From: Adiantum capillus-veneris
Lineage: Eukaryota; Streptophyta; Polypodiopsida; Polypodiales; Pteridaceae
NCBI GenBank assembly: GCA_014529385.2
Contig: CM043949.1
Location: 147,167,850-147,231,849, forward strand
DNA: 64,000 bases
Direction of reading: 5' to 3'
Below, piece by piece: positions 1 through 11,133 of the stretch; position 1 is the stretch's first letter; every line of letters begins with the position of its first letter. The notes under the pieces are model-generated. The model saw only the letters and a program-made list of their open reading frames with translations. It ran no database searches and was not told the origin of the DNA. A program made the translations under genes and the position numbers.

Positions 1-440
1 AGCCGTTAGTCTTGGCTATTTCCGCGATTCACCATAGAAGCTTCGAGGATATGGTCGATCAGTACGCCATAGATCCAGATTTTTTTGATGTACTCACTCG
101 AATACGGAATAGGGAGGTAGTAGCGGGATATTCCATTCGGGATGGCTACTTGATGAAGAAAACGATGTTATACGTTACACAGCCGTTGAGAGAAAAGATT
201 CTAACTGAATGCCATTCTCCACCGTTTACGGGTCACCGTGGCATTGACACCACCTTGAAAGGTATAGAGCGTTACTTCTTTTGGCCAAGACTCAAGAAGG
301 ATGTGGACGACTTTGTACGCAGTTGGTTGGTATGCCAGAAGGTCAAGTTTGACGGCATAAAGGACAGGGATTGTTATAGCCTTTACTCATTCCCACCCGC
401 CCCTGGAAAGGTATATTCACATGCTACCTACCTAATGTGA
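1..440 (+). pseudogene. Ty3/gypsy integrase N-terminal zinc-binding fragment
   Basis: The frame (visible from base 12, entering from outside the window) encodes the end of a gypsy pol polyprotein: a linker, then the integrase zinc-binding domain. His pair in CHSPPFTGHRG, then YFFWPRLKKDVDDFV, then SWLVCQKVK. The family normally ends this domain in CxxC. Here the first of the two Cys is Trp (codon tgg), so zinc binding is probably lost. After QKVKFDGIKDRD the frame leaves the expected polyprotein sequence and stops, with no core integrase after it. This is a decayed retrotransposon fragment cut by the window edge. Confidence 0.85.
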
Positions 441-890
441 AGTTGCCTGTTTAATGTCGTTTAACATTTAAAATGAGAGACTTTGTAAAGCCATTGCTGG
501 TCTTAGAAAATAAAGTTCTGTACCTGGCACCAACTGACTGGAAAGGTAGTCTAGAAACAATGGACGCACCTTAATTCTTCTTCATGCAGCAGATATTTAT
601 TGAAGAAGGAACCATTTTCAGATGCAATTGAGCCTTTCTGAACCTGCGACGATGACGCCAATGACATGGGGATGCTGAACGATGAAATGCCACTGTTGTC
701 TCCATAAGTAGAGTCATGAATGGAGATAAAATGAGTGCAGTGACCAGATGAATGGCATAATGGTAGCGAAATCTGGGGAGCAGAAGGAGTTCCCAACAGC
801 ATGGTTTCGGCACTGACGTAGCAGTCATTACCTCCTTTTTCAGGCTCTGCGAAGTGCGTAGCTCACAACTCTCACAGAGAGTGAATAAGT
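441..890. other. no gene recognised
   Basis: About 450 bases downstream of the integrase fragment. Open frames on the minus strand here show no recognisable motif. I see no RNA gene or clear repeat. Confidence 0.5.
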
Positions 891-896
891 CGTAGC

Positions 897-936
<40 letters not shown>

Positions 937-1045
937 ATTTTACGTCGTAGGAAGCTATCCCAATAGACCTCATCCGACGAGAGTTGAACTCAAGACCTGT
1001 CGTTCAAGAGGGAAATGGCATAACTAGAGTACTTCGTTAGCCGCA
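891..1045 (-). repeat. SINE-like tRNA-derived repeat, copy 1
   Basis: Read on the minus strand, this has a tRNA-like stretch with a B-box-like GAGTTCAACTCTC (complement of 979-991). It is followed by a short unrelated body, then a CT tract (complement of the GA run at 899-932) and cacagctacg. Copy 2 at about 4998-5125 has the same order of blocks. The shared order of B box, body, CT run and cagctacga supports a dispersed tRNA-derived element. An A box is not clear and no target-site duplication was identified, so the SINE assignment is an inference. Confidence 0.5.
899..932. repeat. (GA)n microsatellite
   Basis: Uninterrupted GA dinucleotide run inside the SINE-like repeat. A second, shorter GA run lies at 1099-1118. 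Confidence 0.95.
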
Positions 1046-1118
1046 GAGTCCGAGCGTAAGAGAAAACAAGAACCTCTAGAAGACAAAAACTTGGGGGCAG
1101 AGAGAGAGAGAGAGAGAG

Positions 1119-2100
1119 GTGTATTTTTTATTGTCGTCCTAGATGGACAAATATGACATGTAGGACCAAAGGTACATGTGATTTTTTATTATCGTTTTGG
1201 GTGGTAAATATGATGTATGGGACCAAAAGATACATATGATGAACTATATGGATAAGTGACTCTCAATGCTCAAGGATTATGTGACGAGACACAGTGGAGA
1301 GCCCACGCTATGGCTGGAGTGGAATGTATGTAGGTATAGGTCATGGCTGAAAATCTGAGAAGCAGTTTCAAAATTCGAAGGTAAATTCTTTCCAATCTAA
1401 TTCATCACAAATATGAATGTGTTCATGATGCTCAATAAAAAGTCTACCAAATACTACAAACCATTAAGTTTGCAATTTTGGAGGACAGTATTGGTCATTG
1501 AATTTTGGATTATCTGCCTTCAATTGCATAAGAGCTTCTATACCACTCTTGAACTTGTGAGGAGCTTCTCCCAGAACGTGTGCATCCCAACCTCTTTTTA
1601 CGACATTCCAATCATTCTATTTCACAACATCCCAACAAAACTAACTCTTCAAGACTGCATTGCAGACCCAAATCAAAGTGAAACAATCAGCAACGAAAAT
1701 TTCTATTGATCCTATTCCTATTGATCTTGTCTTGGCTCTTAAGGTGTTTGCACGGATGCATTAAGACCCATATTGAAATCTTAGCAAGCTCTTTCAAACC
1801 AAAAGACAGCTGTCGATATTTGGTAATCACAAGGACCTCATAGCGATCCATAGTTACATCCATACGCCCCCCTCCAGATGCCAGTGAGGCATCCTCTCCT
1901 TGTTGCCGTAACTCTTCTAAATCTTTCTCGAGCAAAATATTGGAAACTATATATGCCATTTCAAAATTTCTCAAGTAAAAAAATTTATGAAAGGGAGAGA
2001 GATAGAGAGAGAGAGGCCACCGATTTCCGTGGTTCAAAGGTGTACCTCGAAAGAATGAGATACCGATCGTAGTGCTTCAAAGGGGTACCTTGAAGAAAAC
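1119..2100. other. no gene recognised
   Basis: AT-rich sequence with short open frames on both strands that match nothing I know. Two near-copies of a ttttttattgtcgt / gggtggtaaatatgat(g)ta segment occur at about 1125-1215, suggesting a small diverged local duplication. No coding or RNA feature is supported. Confidence 0.45.
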
Positions 2101-2104
2101 CACG

Positions 2105-2330
2105 AGGAGGGTTAGAGGTTTGTCAAGCTCAATGTTCGTAATCATACAAGATGTCAATGTTATTAATTGTTTGTTGTTCCAATTTTTATGTTTCAAAAAA
2201 AAAAACATGCAAGTTTCCTTGCATGGGGGAGTTTGCACAGTCCTCCCCAATTTTTATAATACGAGGGAACGTGCCATTCCCACGGCAGCGTGCAATTCTC
2301 ATTGTGTTCATTAACTGTGTTTGCAGTGTC
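2105..2330. repeat. dispersed repeat, copy 1 (partner near 6145-6340)
   Basis: Both copies run through the same blocks: gggttagag-tt-tcaag, a poly-A-rich segment after ttttatgtttcaaaa, cattgcatggggga / ccttgcatggggga, a cctccccaa block, and gggaacgtgcc / gggaacatgcc with cccacgg / cccacag. Function is unknown. The repeat is diverged and partly overlaps the 323-bp tandem duplication. Confidence 0.6.
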
Positions 2331-2863
2331 AAAAATGTCAAAAATCACAGAATGATAATGCGTACTCACCGCGCAATTGAATGTCTGTCGACAATGCACC
2401 TTGCATCAACGATGTTGGGCATCTCCTGCTCTTAACCCGCTGCAAGAGACGACAATGGAGAATGAAGGAGATAAGCTTGCGACTATTTGGGTGGAGGAAC
2501 TTTAGGAAGAAGCGGGATTTTTTATATTTCAACTTGTGTCCTTGCACGGGGGAGTTTGCACATTCCTCCCCAATTTTTATAATACAAGGGAACGTGCCAT
2601 TCCCACGGCAGCGTGCAATTCTCAGTTTGTTCATTAACTGCGTTCGCAGTGTCAAAAATGTCAAAAATCACAGAATGATAATGCTTACTCACCACGCGAT
2701 TGAATGTCTGTCGTCGATGCACCTTGCATCAACGATGTTGGGCATCTCCTGCTCTTAACCCGTTGCAAGAGACGACAATGGAGAATGAAGGAGATAAGCT
2801 TGTGACTATTTGGGTGGAGGAACTTTAAGAAGAAGCGGCAATTTTTATATTTCAGCTTGTGTC
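2218..2863. repeat. tandem duplication, two ~323-bp units
   Basis: Unit 1 (about 2218-2540) and unit 2 (about 2541-2863) are nearly identical. The anchor gtttgcac occurs at 2231 and 2554, an offset of 323. Each unit ends in a piece that, on the minus strand, reads as a decayed PPR remnant (…VSCS-L-AGDAQH, comparable to the VSWNALIAGYAQQ block further along). The duplication therefore copied a fragment of the neighbouring PPR pseudogene plus flanking repeat. Confidence 0.85.
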
Positions 2864-2929
2864 AATTCAAAGCCTATCAAAATTCACTCGTCGCTTCATA
2901 CGTCCAAATCTGGTGGAAGCAAGAACGAT

Positions 2930-3435
2930 GGTGATCAACTGTGGAAGGCACTTTGCATCTGATGAAAACAGCCAGGCACTTCCTGGCCCTGATCTTGTTG
3001 GGCATATCCTGCAATCAATGCATTCCAAGAGACTGCATCCCGGACATAAAGCTCGTCAAGAACTTGTTGTGCTTCGGAAAGTACACTACACTTGGCATAC
3101 ATGTCAACCAAGGCATTACCAAGCATGACATTTTTGTTGAACAGTCCCCGACTAACAAGCTCATCATGAATTTGTTTTCCTGTGTCGACGTCTTTCAAAG
3201 TGCCACATGCCTTCAAAATGCAAGCATAGGTGATTGCATCTGGAGAGAAGCCCTCGCTTCGCATCCGCTGGAAACATCCCAATGCTTCTTGGCCCTGCCC
3301 CTGTTGGGTATAACCTGCAATCAATGCATTCCAAGAGACCGCATCCCGATCAGGAAGCTCGTCAAGAACTTGTTGAGCTTTCAAAAGTACACCACACTTG
3401 GCATACATGTCGACCAAATCGTTGCCAAGCATGAC
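2930..3435 (-). pseudogene. PLS-class PPR protein fragment
   Basis: The best-preserved part of the PPR cluster: an uninterrupted frame of about 165 codons with alternating PPR motifs. Key blocks are ALVDMYAKC-VLSEAQQVLDEL (S type), RDAVSWNALIAGYAQQ with GQGQEALGCFQRMRSEGFSPD (P type) and ITYACILKACG with GKQIHDELVSRGL (L type). The block set recurs with a 303-bp offset (101 codons), the usual length of a PLS triplet. Such proteins bind organellar RNA for editing or processing in mitochondria or chloroplasts. No start, targeting peptide, E or DYW domain is present, so this is a truncated internal piece. Continuity with the more decayed array on its 5' side indicates one ancestral gene or tandem copies. 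Confidence 0.85.
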
Positions 3436-4003
3436 AGTTCTTTACAACAGCCTCTGATTGACAATCTCAACGTGAATTTGTTTGCCCATACAATGTCTCA
3501 CATAATGCCACATGCCTTCAAAATGGGGATGTATTTGGAATGCGACATTCCATACAGGAAGCTCCTCATGCAATTTTTTTGCTTTCTAAAGCGCACCACA
3601 TTTGTCATACATATCGACAAAGATAGTGCCAAGCACGACATCTTTCCCAAGCACACGAGATTTGGCATACATATCAACCAAGACAATGCCAAGCACGAAA
3701 TCTTTTTTCAACAAACTCAAACAAACAATATAATTGTGAATCTTTTGCCCAAATCAGCATCTTGCGCCACATGCCTTAAAGATGCATGCGTAGGTGATTG
3801 CATCTGCTGAAAACAGTCTAGATCTTTCTATTGTGGGATAATGTTGCAATCTCGCTATATAAATTTGAATGCATACGATAGATAAAATATGTCACCAAGG
3901 CATTGCCAAGCATGACATCTTTTTTCAACAACCCTTGACTAACAATATCTGCCTGAATGTTCATGCCCATATCAGTATCTTGCATAGAGTCACATGCTTT
4001 CAA
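3436..4003 (-). pseudogene. decayed PPR repeats
   Basis: Minus-strand frames keep PPR blocks out of register: ILKACGIM, two successive copies of a degraded LGK/ALSxxICMxN block (3600-3700), then MKACDSMQDTDMGMNIQADIVSQGLLKKDVMLGNALV at 3818-4003. Frameshifts and stops separate them. A TATATAAATTTG-containing segment interrupts the array at 3852-3890. Confidence 0.7.
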
Positions 4004-4139
4004 GGCATTGCCAACTATGCTCTACACATTACAGTAGAGCGAGTTCACCATATCGTCGTGCTCTTCTTCTCGCACTCTCTCTCGCGTCGCACTTCCGCTC
4101 GTACTCCTTCAGTGATTGCATCAGGAGAGAGGCACTCGC

Positions 4140-4550
4140 TTTAAACAGCCTAGAGATTTTTTGCCCTGCTCCTGTTGTGCGTATCCCACGACCTGTGCAT
4201 TCCAAGAGACGTCGTTCCAAGTGATTCTTACGACACGTTGCAAGTGATGACATCCCGGAGAGAATACCCATCAAGAACTTTTCATGCTTTCGTGATGGTA
4301 CCACATTTGGCATACATATCAACCAAAGCATTACATGGCATGACATCCTTCCCAAGAGCATTGGGGGTAGACGTACTGCTTGTGAGGATGCATTGCACGC
4401 TGACACTAATGGACTGATGCTGCTTGCGAAAGTGATGATCAAATTCGCTATATAAATTTGAATGCATGCAAGGCATGCCAAGCACGACATCTTTTGTCAA
4501 CAACCCCTGACTAACAATATCAGCCTGAATGTTTATGCCCATATCAGCAT
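4140..4550 (-). pseudogene. rearranged PPR fragments
   Basis: Minus-strand blocks are NDVSWNAQVVGYAQQEQG (about 4155-4230), a piece ending in NALVDMYAKCG (about 4297-4350) and INIQADIVSQGLLTKDVVLG (about 4475-4540). Their order, and the sequence between 4029 and 4135 that has no PPR match, show that copies were broken and rejoined. The fragments duplicate parts of the adjacent 4550-4850 block. Confidence 0.65.
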
Positions 4551-4850
4551 CTCACATAGAGCCACATGCTTTCAAGGCAGTGCACGAAATCTTTTCTCAA
4601 TAGCCCCTGACTAACAATATCAACCTGAATGTTTATGCCCATAACAACATCTTGCATAGAGGATGCACATGTATGTGATTGCATCGGGAGAGAGGCCCTA
4701 AAGTTTGGCCCTTTTTGGAACAGATAGCATTCGTGCTTTTGGTAACTTGGTTGGAATCTAGTATAAGGTTGAGCTATTGGCCCTGCTCCTGTTGTGCGTA
4801 TTCCGCAACCTGTGCATTCCAAGAGACGTCGTCCGGATTCGTTATATAAA
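4544..4850 (-). pseudogene. PPR fragment, 5'-most in the cluster
   Basis: On the minus strand it begins DDVSWNAQVAEYAQQEQG (about 4780-4835) and continues out of frame to MQDVVMGINIQVDIVSQGLLRKD. It is a diverged duplicate of 4140-4550. A third TATATAAATTTG segment (4838-4875) sits immediately 5' of it on this strand. Confidence 0.65.
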
Positions 4851-4997
4851 TTTGATGCACGCGATCGATAAAATAAGCTGGGTGCAAGACGCCACGTGGA
4901 CGAATCTCCAGCCAGAAATTTAAATTTGCCTTCTACGCTAACGAAGTAACCAATCTACCACACTTGGGTAATAGAAAGGTTATACCGATTTTCTCTT

Positions 4998-5125
4998 CGT
5001 AGCTGTTCTGTGAGAGAGAGAGAGAGCGCTTTAGGTACCTTGTTGGAACAAGATCTATCTGACAAGTCTTGAGACTTGAACTCAAAACCTGTTCGTCAAG
5101 ATTCGTTAACACCTGTCTGTTAATG
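4998..5125 (-). repeat. SINE-like tRNA-derived repeat, copy 2
   Basis: On the minus strand it contains GAGTTCAAGTCTC (complement of 5071-5083), a good match to the RNA polymerase III B-box consensus, preceded by an ACAGGT-TTGAGTTC context shared with copy 1. It ends in a CT run and cagctacga like copy 1. Confidence 0.5.
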
Positions 5126-6440
5126 AATAGAAGTAGATTGTGCACTTCTACATGCCTCCATGGTGAAATTTAAATGCTGCTTTGTAAGCACCTTCATTGA
5201 TTTGTGATGTGATTGTGCTACATTCTAAACGTTGATTAATATGCCTCCTCTTTGAAAGCTCGCTTTAATCTAGTTCCTCTCTAGATGTCACCTCCCAAGT
5301 TACGAGGGTCTTAAATTGACACCTGTTTTTCTTGTCAAGAGCTATTTTGTCTGTCAAAATAGGTGCTTCAAGAAAACCTCATGTCATTTGGCATGCTAGA
5401 ATCTCGAAATTGCCTGTCATTTTTTGTGTTCACACCCTTAAATTTACATTATATATGGCAAATTATGTAAGTTGATCGTATTACACAAAGCATCTGAAAG
5501 GGGGCTTGAAAAATTGCACGTCAAAAGAAATTTCTACTATGCTTGTTAATTTTAGGCCCGCTCCCAACCTCTTTCAATGTTGCGTATGCCATTGGAAACA
5601 CAATGTGGCAATATATCCTTTGGCATTAAATGCTTTTGCACCCTTGCAAATAGCTTTATACAGAGCGATGGCACGTCGTGGAGTGAACTTATATAGGTGT
5701 GAATAGGTGTTTTAATTACTATATGTCTTTTGGTAGATGTGTGTTAATTTAGCTTGTGCATCTCCACTTTATTTGGCTAAACTCCAATTCAACACACATG
5801 AAGAGAACAAAGCAAGTATAACTTTTCCCTGGCTCTCCATAAAATATTATTTCTTTCAATGCATTCTCAACCCTTGTGTTCACCTGTTATTTGTCTACGA
5901 ATGTACGTTTCTACCTTGTGGTTGTGTCATTTCAACACTTCTTGATGTATTTTAGGAAAAACCATATGAGGTTGATAATTTTTTGTAGATTGATTTTTGT
6001 AGCTATTGTGCTCACACAACACACAGGCAAATTAGAGAGCACATGTGCTTCCTTTTTGGCAAAGCATCTTAGCTTTCTCTTGATATAATAGTGTGTCCAT
6101 GGTGTCAAATTCAACACGCATACCTAGTAAAAGATGAAAATAAGGGTTAGAGATTTATCAAGTTTTAAGCTTTTAATTTGATTATTGTTTAATGTGTGCA
6201 GTTCCACTTTCTTTTATGTTTCAAAAAAAGACAAAAAGGAAAAAACGTGCACTTTTCATTGCATGGGGGAGGTTATGCACCCCTCCCCAAATTTCTTTGA
6301 TACGTGGGAACATGCCACTCCCACAGTAGTATCCTCTTGCTCTAGCTTTCAATCGTCACCCGTCATGACAATTGCAATATTGTATGAAAAACTTGGTTGG
6401 ATCAAGGACTTCATTAGGTACACCCACAAAAAACTTCGTA
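5126..6440. other. no gene recognised; includes dispersed repeat copy 2
   Basis: AT-rich. About 6145-6340 is the second copy of the dispersed repeat first seen at 2105-2330, at lower identity. Other open frames are short and featureless. Confidence 0.5.
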
Positions 6441-6450
6441 GCTTAACTTG

Positions 6451-6483
6451 AGCCTCCTGGGGCTGCCCTTGTTGGGTATATCC
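6451..6483 (-). pseudogene. isolated PPR remnant
   Basis: The minus strand encodes GYTQQGQPQEA, the end of a PPR P-type block (compare GYTQQGQGQEA at about 3290). No other PPR block adjoins it. It lies just beyond repeat copy 2, mirroring the repeat-plus-PPR arrangement at 2.1-2.9 kb, so the two probably moved together. Confidence 0.55.
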
Positions 6484-6910
6484 GGGAAACATGCAAGACC
6501 AATTATGGACAATCCTCAAGAAATGGCCTAAATGTCAATCGAATCATTGGCAAGGCATCAAATAATTTTCAACAACCCCTATTTTTTATTTCAATTTGTG
6601 TAATGATATTGGCGCACTACACAAGTTTGGCCCACAAACCTAGTTTGGAGGTTAGTGGAAAATTTTCCTTGCCAAGACGATTGTCAAAGTGTGTGGCAAT
6701 AAAATTTTCCTATGTAATTTCAACAATGCAGCACCTTGTAATGTCAATTGGGCTGCTTACAAGTTCCAATTTGTTGTTGCAATGCCAAATTATGATTCTA
6801 GATAATTATTTGTAATGAGAATTAGCTCTAGAAGCCTTGGGTGCATGGGCATTGCCAAATCAAACCCTCAGTACAAAGAGTAACTCATAAATATGAACAC
6901 CAGTTTTTGA

Positions 6911-6923
6911 GGGGGGGGGGGGG
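6911..6923. repeat. poly-G run
   Basis: Thirteen consecutive G. It precedes a local tandem duplication. Confidence 0.9.
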
Positions 6924-6957
6924 ATTAGAGAGAGCATGGCTCTAGAGTTGTGAGACG

Positions 6958-7242
6958 AAGGGAAATGCCATATTGATCTCTACACAACCAATCCTTAAAT
7001 AGCCCTTGCTACTCAAGCCTTTGAACTACATGTCATGTGGGCTCATAACCCCTTGGCCATTCCCTACTTAGAATCCTTGTCCTCAACCAACGTGAGTCGA
7101 TGGGAAATGGCATATTGATCTCCATCCAACCAATACTTAAATAGCCCTTGCTATTCAAGCCCCTGATTTGCATGCCACCTGGGCTCATAACCTCTTGCCC
7201 ATGACCCTTGTCCTCACAAGATTTCTTCTTCTTCAGTGACCT
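6958..7242. repeat. diverged tandem duplication, ~142-bp units
   Basis: gggaaatg-catattgatctc followed by caaccaat-cttaaatagcccttgct-ttcaagcc and gggctcataacc occurs twice, at 6960 and 7102, an offset of about 142. No coding signal. Confidence 0.8.
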
Positions 7243-10200
7243 CTTTCCTAATTAATAATTGTATGTTTGTGAGTGTTGCTAGTGTAGCCAAGGCATTAGC
7301 ATCCTTGCTTGCTTGCCTAAGCATCATAGGGACTCATCTCCAAGCATGCATGAGACTAGAGTACAATAGAGTGTGCCCATTATTCCTCTAGGAATTTCTT
7401 GCACCTCTTTTTCTATTCCATGTATGTGTGCTTGTCATAAGGGTGTGCGTAGGAGGAGTGGCAAGATAGCGCACATATTGTTGTGTGTGTGTGTGTTTGT
7501 TGAAAGTGGTAGGTTAAGATGAAGAGGGAGGGAAGCATGTGCCATGGCTTCACTTCTACCTTCTTCTTTGCTCACAAAGTCCTCTTTCTCATCTCTATGG
7601 ATGATGCTTTCTCACTGATGCGAAATGTTTCCATGCCCCATCTGGATCTATGCTTGTTGTCGGTCTTGTGTGGTTCACTATGTTACGATTAATTACACAA
7701 CCTTTTTGGTGTCGATTTGAGATAGGCATTGCCTAAGAAGACTCTAAATTTATAATTTGCATGGTAATTTAGGAGCTTAATTGGGTAGAATTAGTGGAAT
7801 AGAAGAGGAAAATTGATGAATGATGGTGATTTTGTCCCCTTCATAAGTTAAGTATTGCTCCCTTTTTCATTAACTTTAGATCTGTTTTCATTAATTAGAG
7901 ACTAGAGACTAACATTTCAATTTGGGTCTTCTATGTCTCAATGAGGGTACACTTTGATCACCACTAAAGATACTTGAAATTTTTGAATACCTACACCCTT
8001 TCTCTCTCGCTCTTCTTTTATCCCTCGCTCTTAATCCTTAGGCATTTCTCTCTTTTATTCTCTCTTTCTCTTCTTTAGGAGTCATGGACCTTGTGCTTTC
8101 AAGTTGCATGAGCTTTTACAAAAGGGATACCAAGTTTGCTAATCTTACACTTCACCCACACCTTTGACCCTCCCCTAACTTCCACGCTTCCTCTCCTCTT
8201 TCTAGCTTTTTTTCATCTCTTTCTCTAACTCTCTCTCCCTCCTTCCCCTCGTGACGTGGATTCCTCCATTTGTGTGTGTGTGCACCCCTTCTACTATAGC
8301 CATTGTTCGCTAGACTCTTACTCGTTGTTGTGTACTCGTGTTTCCATCTCATGCTCCTGTGTGTCTGGCCAAACTGTTCGCTTTTTTTGTCACGACGTTG
8401 ATGCTCAAATGTCTTATGTGTGTCACTGTCCCATTTATGTATCCACCTGCTTGCCATTGTTTATCACCCTCTACCCCTTTCTTGGTCTACACTATAGCCA
8501 TACTTGTTGGCCACCACTCATCTTCAATTGGCCCAACGTTTGAACTTTGTGTCGCTATACTGCCTTGCCTTTGTTGTCCGTGCTTGTTCTTGCACTAAAT
8601 GTGAATGTCCTCCACCACTCTACTTTTACTGACTTTAAACTTTGTGTAATGGAAATTTATTTGGTATATTTTGTTGATGATACAATATGTATAGACAGGT
8701 ATGGTAGTGTTGTGAATAGATTAGTGAGCGGCTAGGTGCAGGATGCGTAGCGATTGGAATTGGATGTTTGACTGTATGTCAATTTTCTATTTGAAATTGA
8801 TTTTCTTGATGGTATTGATGGCTTCAAATTCTATGTAGCAGATAGCGACCAATTATTATTAGACCTTTTATATGTCTATTGTAAATAGAGTATCTACAAT
8901 TGCCAAAAGCACAATGCCTTGTAAAAGAAAAGCACACATTGAGAGAGAGTAGAGAGAAAACCAGCATGCACCTCTCCGTACCAGGTTGCTACATGTGCAC
9001 GTGTAGAGAAAGATGTGATATTAAAAGCAGAGGGGAGCAATACAAGCACTGTGGATAATCCCCCCCGGGATTCCCTCCCCTTCCTCTCAATGACATGATC
9101 TTGACCATGGTTGGTTGTTCTAGCAAGCAAACATACTTTGTACCTGGTAAGAAGGCCTTGTCTACAACTTAGACTGCTAAACTCTTCCTTAAAACAGTTT
9201 CCTCCATCATGTCTTTTTGAAAGCCATTCTTTTTTATCGAAATGGCTATTTCTCCAATCACTTTTGAGTTGCACTTGGTAAAAGCTTAGGCTTCAAGATG
9301 GACTTCACCTCCGTCTTTCACCTTGTAAAAGCATGTAAGGGTGCAAGGCTATTTGTGCTATCATATATCAAAGCATGGAAACAGAGACATGGTAGTTTTC
9401 TTACAAAATCTATTAAAATTTATTGGAGCTTGAATTTTCACATTGTACTCTAAAATAATTATTTGTTGATATATAACGTGATGGAGATTCAATACAACCT
9501 TGTATAGAAAACATGGAATCATGTTTTTTTAGCATGTTTCCATGGACACCTACTATGTTTGAAAGCGCCCATTTTGAATACTTGAAAAGATTAATGACAA
9601 TGCATTTTGTTTGGACATTTCCTCACATTGGAAGATACACAAGTTTTTTAATGCCAGTTTATTTAAACCATACAAGGGACCTATTCTAGATAGTCCTATC
9701 ACAGATGACTCCCCCTGATTGAGGATGATGAAGAAATTATGATTTCCAAAAAAATTCTTGACCATGATCTCAACCCTATCCGAAGGAGGTAACCAATACA
9801 AAAGATATTTAGCAAAATATAAAAATCACTCTTTATAAATGTCAGTGGATATCAAGAGCATCGATAAGTCTGCATTATCACCACATAATACTTGCATGTC
9901 ACACACTTAGGGTTGAACATAAAGTGGTTTAGGCAACGATCTCCTTTCATGGTAAATTTGATAGCTTAGGCAACACTAGTGTAAATCCACCGATCTAGGC
10001 ATCATAACCATAGTACAAATTTTTCGTTTTAAATTGAAATACCACAATGAAAATTCATCAATTAAGCATCACAAGTATAGATTTGCCACTTTTGGTAGCA
10101 CATTCTGTCAGGATGTGAAGACATATGGCACTAACATGGTAAGTGAGCCAATTAGTATATATAAAAGCACTAGAAGCAAAGATGGATCCTTCTCCTATGC
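7243..10200. other. no gene recognised
   Basis: About 3 kb of AT-rich sequence with pyrimidine-rich patches (about 8000-8250). An 82-codon minus-strand frame at 9553-9801 has a protein-like composition but no motif I can name. I would not call a gene. Confidence 0.45.
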
Positions 10201-10219
10201 ATGCTTATCTCTTAATTCC

Positions 10220-10245
10220 ATGTGTGTGTGTGTGTGTGTGCGTGC
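10220..10245. repeat. (TG)n microsatellite
   Basis: Alternating TG run with a GC-rich end, just upstream of the copia LTR. Confidence 0.85.
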
Positions 10246-10542
10246 GCGCCCGTGTGTAGACAAGAATGTGGCAAGAATGTGTGTCGCTTGAGTAGCAAGA
10301 AGCACACATAGACGTGTGCATGTGTGTGAGTGGTAGACATGTGGTAGACAGTGGTTGTGAGAGTGAAGTAGAAGAGAAAAATTGGCTATGATTCTTCTCT
10401 AGCTTCCATTCTCCAGGAATCCTCTTTACATTTTCTCTTTCAAGAGCTTTTGCACTCTTTGTGTGATGTCTACTTGTCCTAGCCATGTCAATGATCTTCA
10501 TTGATTGACAATCTAGTTATTGATTTATGGTTGCTATGTGAC

Positions 10543-10771
10543 TGTTACCATTTACATGTGGTAGTGATGTGTGTGAACATACTTAGGACCGCCGGGGCAT
10601 TTTTTCTCTCACTAGGAGGGTATTTCCCCCGTTCATTGTATATACACCCATCACTCTAGGGCTATCTTGTCTTTCTATTGCACACTAAGTAATACACTCT
10701 TTGTTGTGTGCCTTGAGTTTCCTTCGTCTTCTCCAAGCTATGTGTGTTTCCCTGCAACCTTAATTCCAACA
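10543..10771 (+). repeat. 5' LTR of copia element 1
   Basis: It starts TGTTACCATTTACATG and ends CTTAATTCCAACA, giving the canonical TG…CA ends with a TGTT/AACA inverted terminus. A primer-binding site follows directly. A related LTR of the same family lies in the opposite orientation at 27994-28264, with matching start (TGTTACCAT) and end (ATTCCAACA). Confidence 0.85.
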
Positions 10772-10790
10772 ATTAGTATTAGAGCAGGTT
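10772..10790 (+). other. primer-binding site (tRNA-iMet type)
   Basis: attagtattagagcaggtt abuts the LTR end. It matches the TGGTATCAGAGC primer-binding sequence of plant copia elements with mismatches. Confidence 0.7.
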
Positions 10791-11133
10791 GCGTCCTCCC
10801 AGGCCTAGTCGCCAGCAGCTCCAATCCATGCTTGCTCACTTTCTTCAATTTTTGTGAGCTTTGGTGAGTGTCAGCACATTGACAAATACTTTGGGTTAGC
10901 TCGTAGAGCTGGGTCTCCTCAGATTTTTGATTCGGGATCATTTCAGCCTCCGTTTCCACTACAAGCAGTGCTAAGCAAGCAATTTTGTCATTTTGTGCAA
11001 AATTTTTGTCAGTGTCATTTTTTTCATAACATGTCTCTTATAGTCTTCTATGGGTTGTGCTATATAGCACGTGTTGATCCCGCTTTGTTTCCCCTCTTTT
11101 TGGGAAGTTTTCACATCAGGTGCACGCATTCGC

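Noticed and set aside
979-1001. A tRNA gene on the minus strand
   Set aside because: A B-box-like motif is present, but no cloverleaf, acceptor stem or A box could be built. A SINE-like repeat fits better.
2941-3810. 289-codon plus-strand open frame over the PPR region
   Set aside because: It is the antisense shadow of the minus-strand PPR frame. Its apparent repeats mirror the 303-bp PPR period.
9553-9801. 82-codon minus-strand frame as a gene
   Set aside because: No recognisable motif, no splice context and no neighbour supporting coding.
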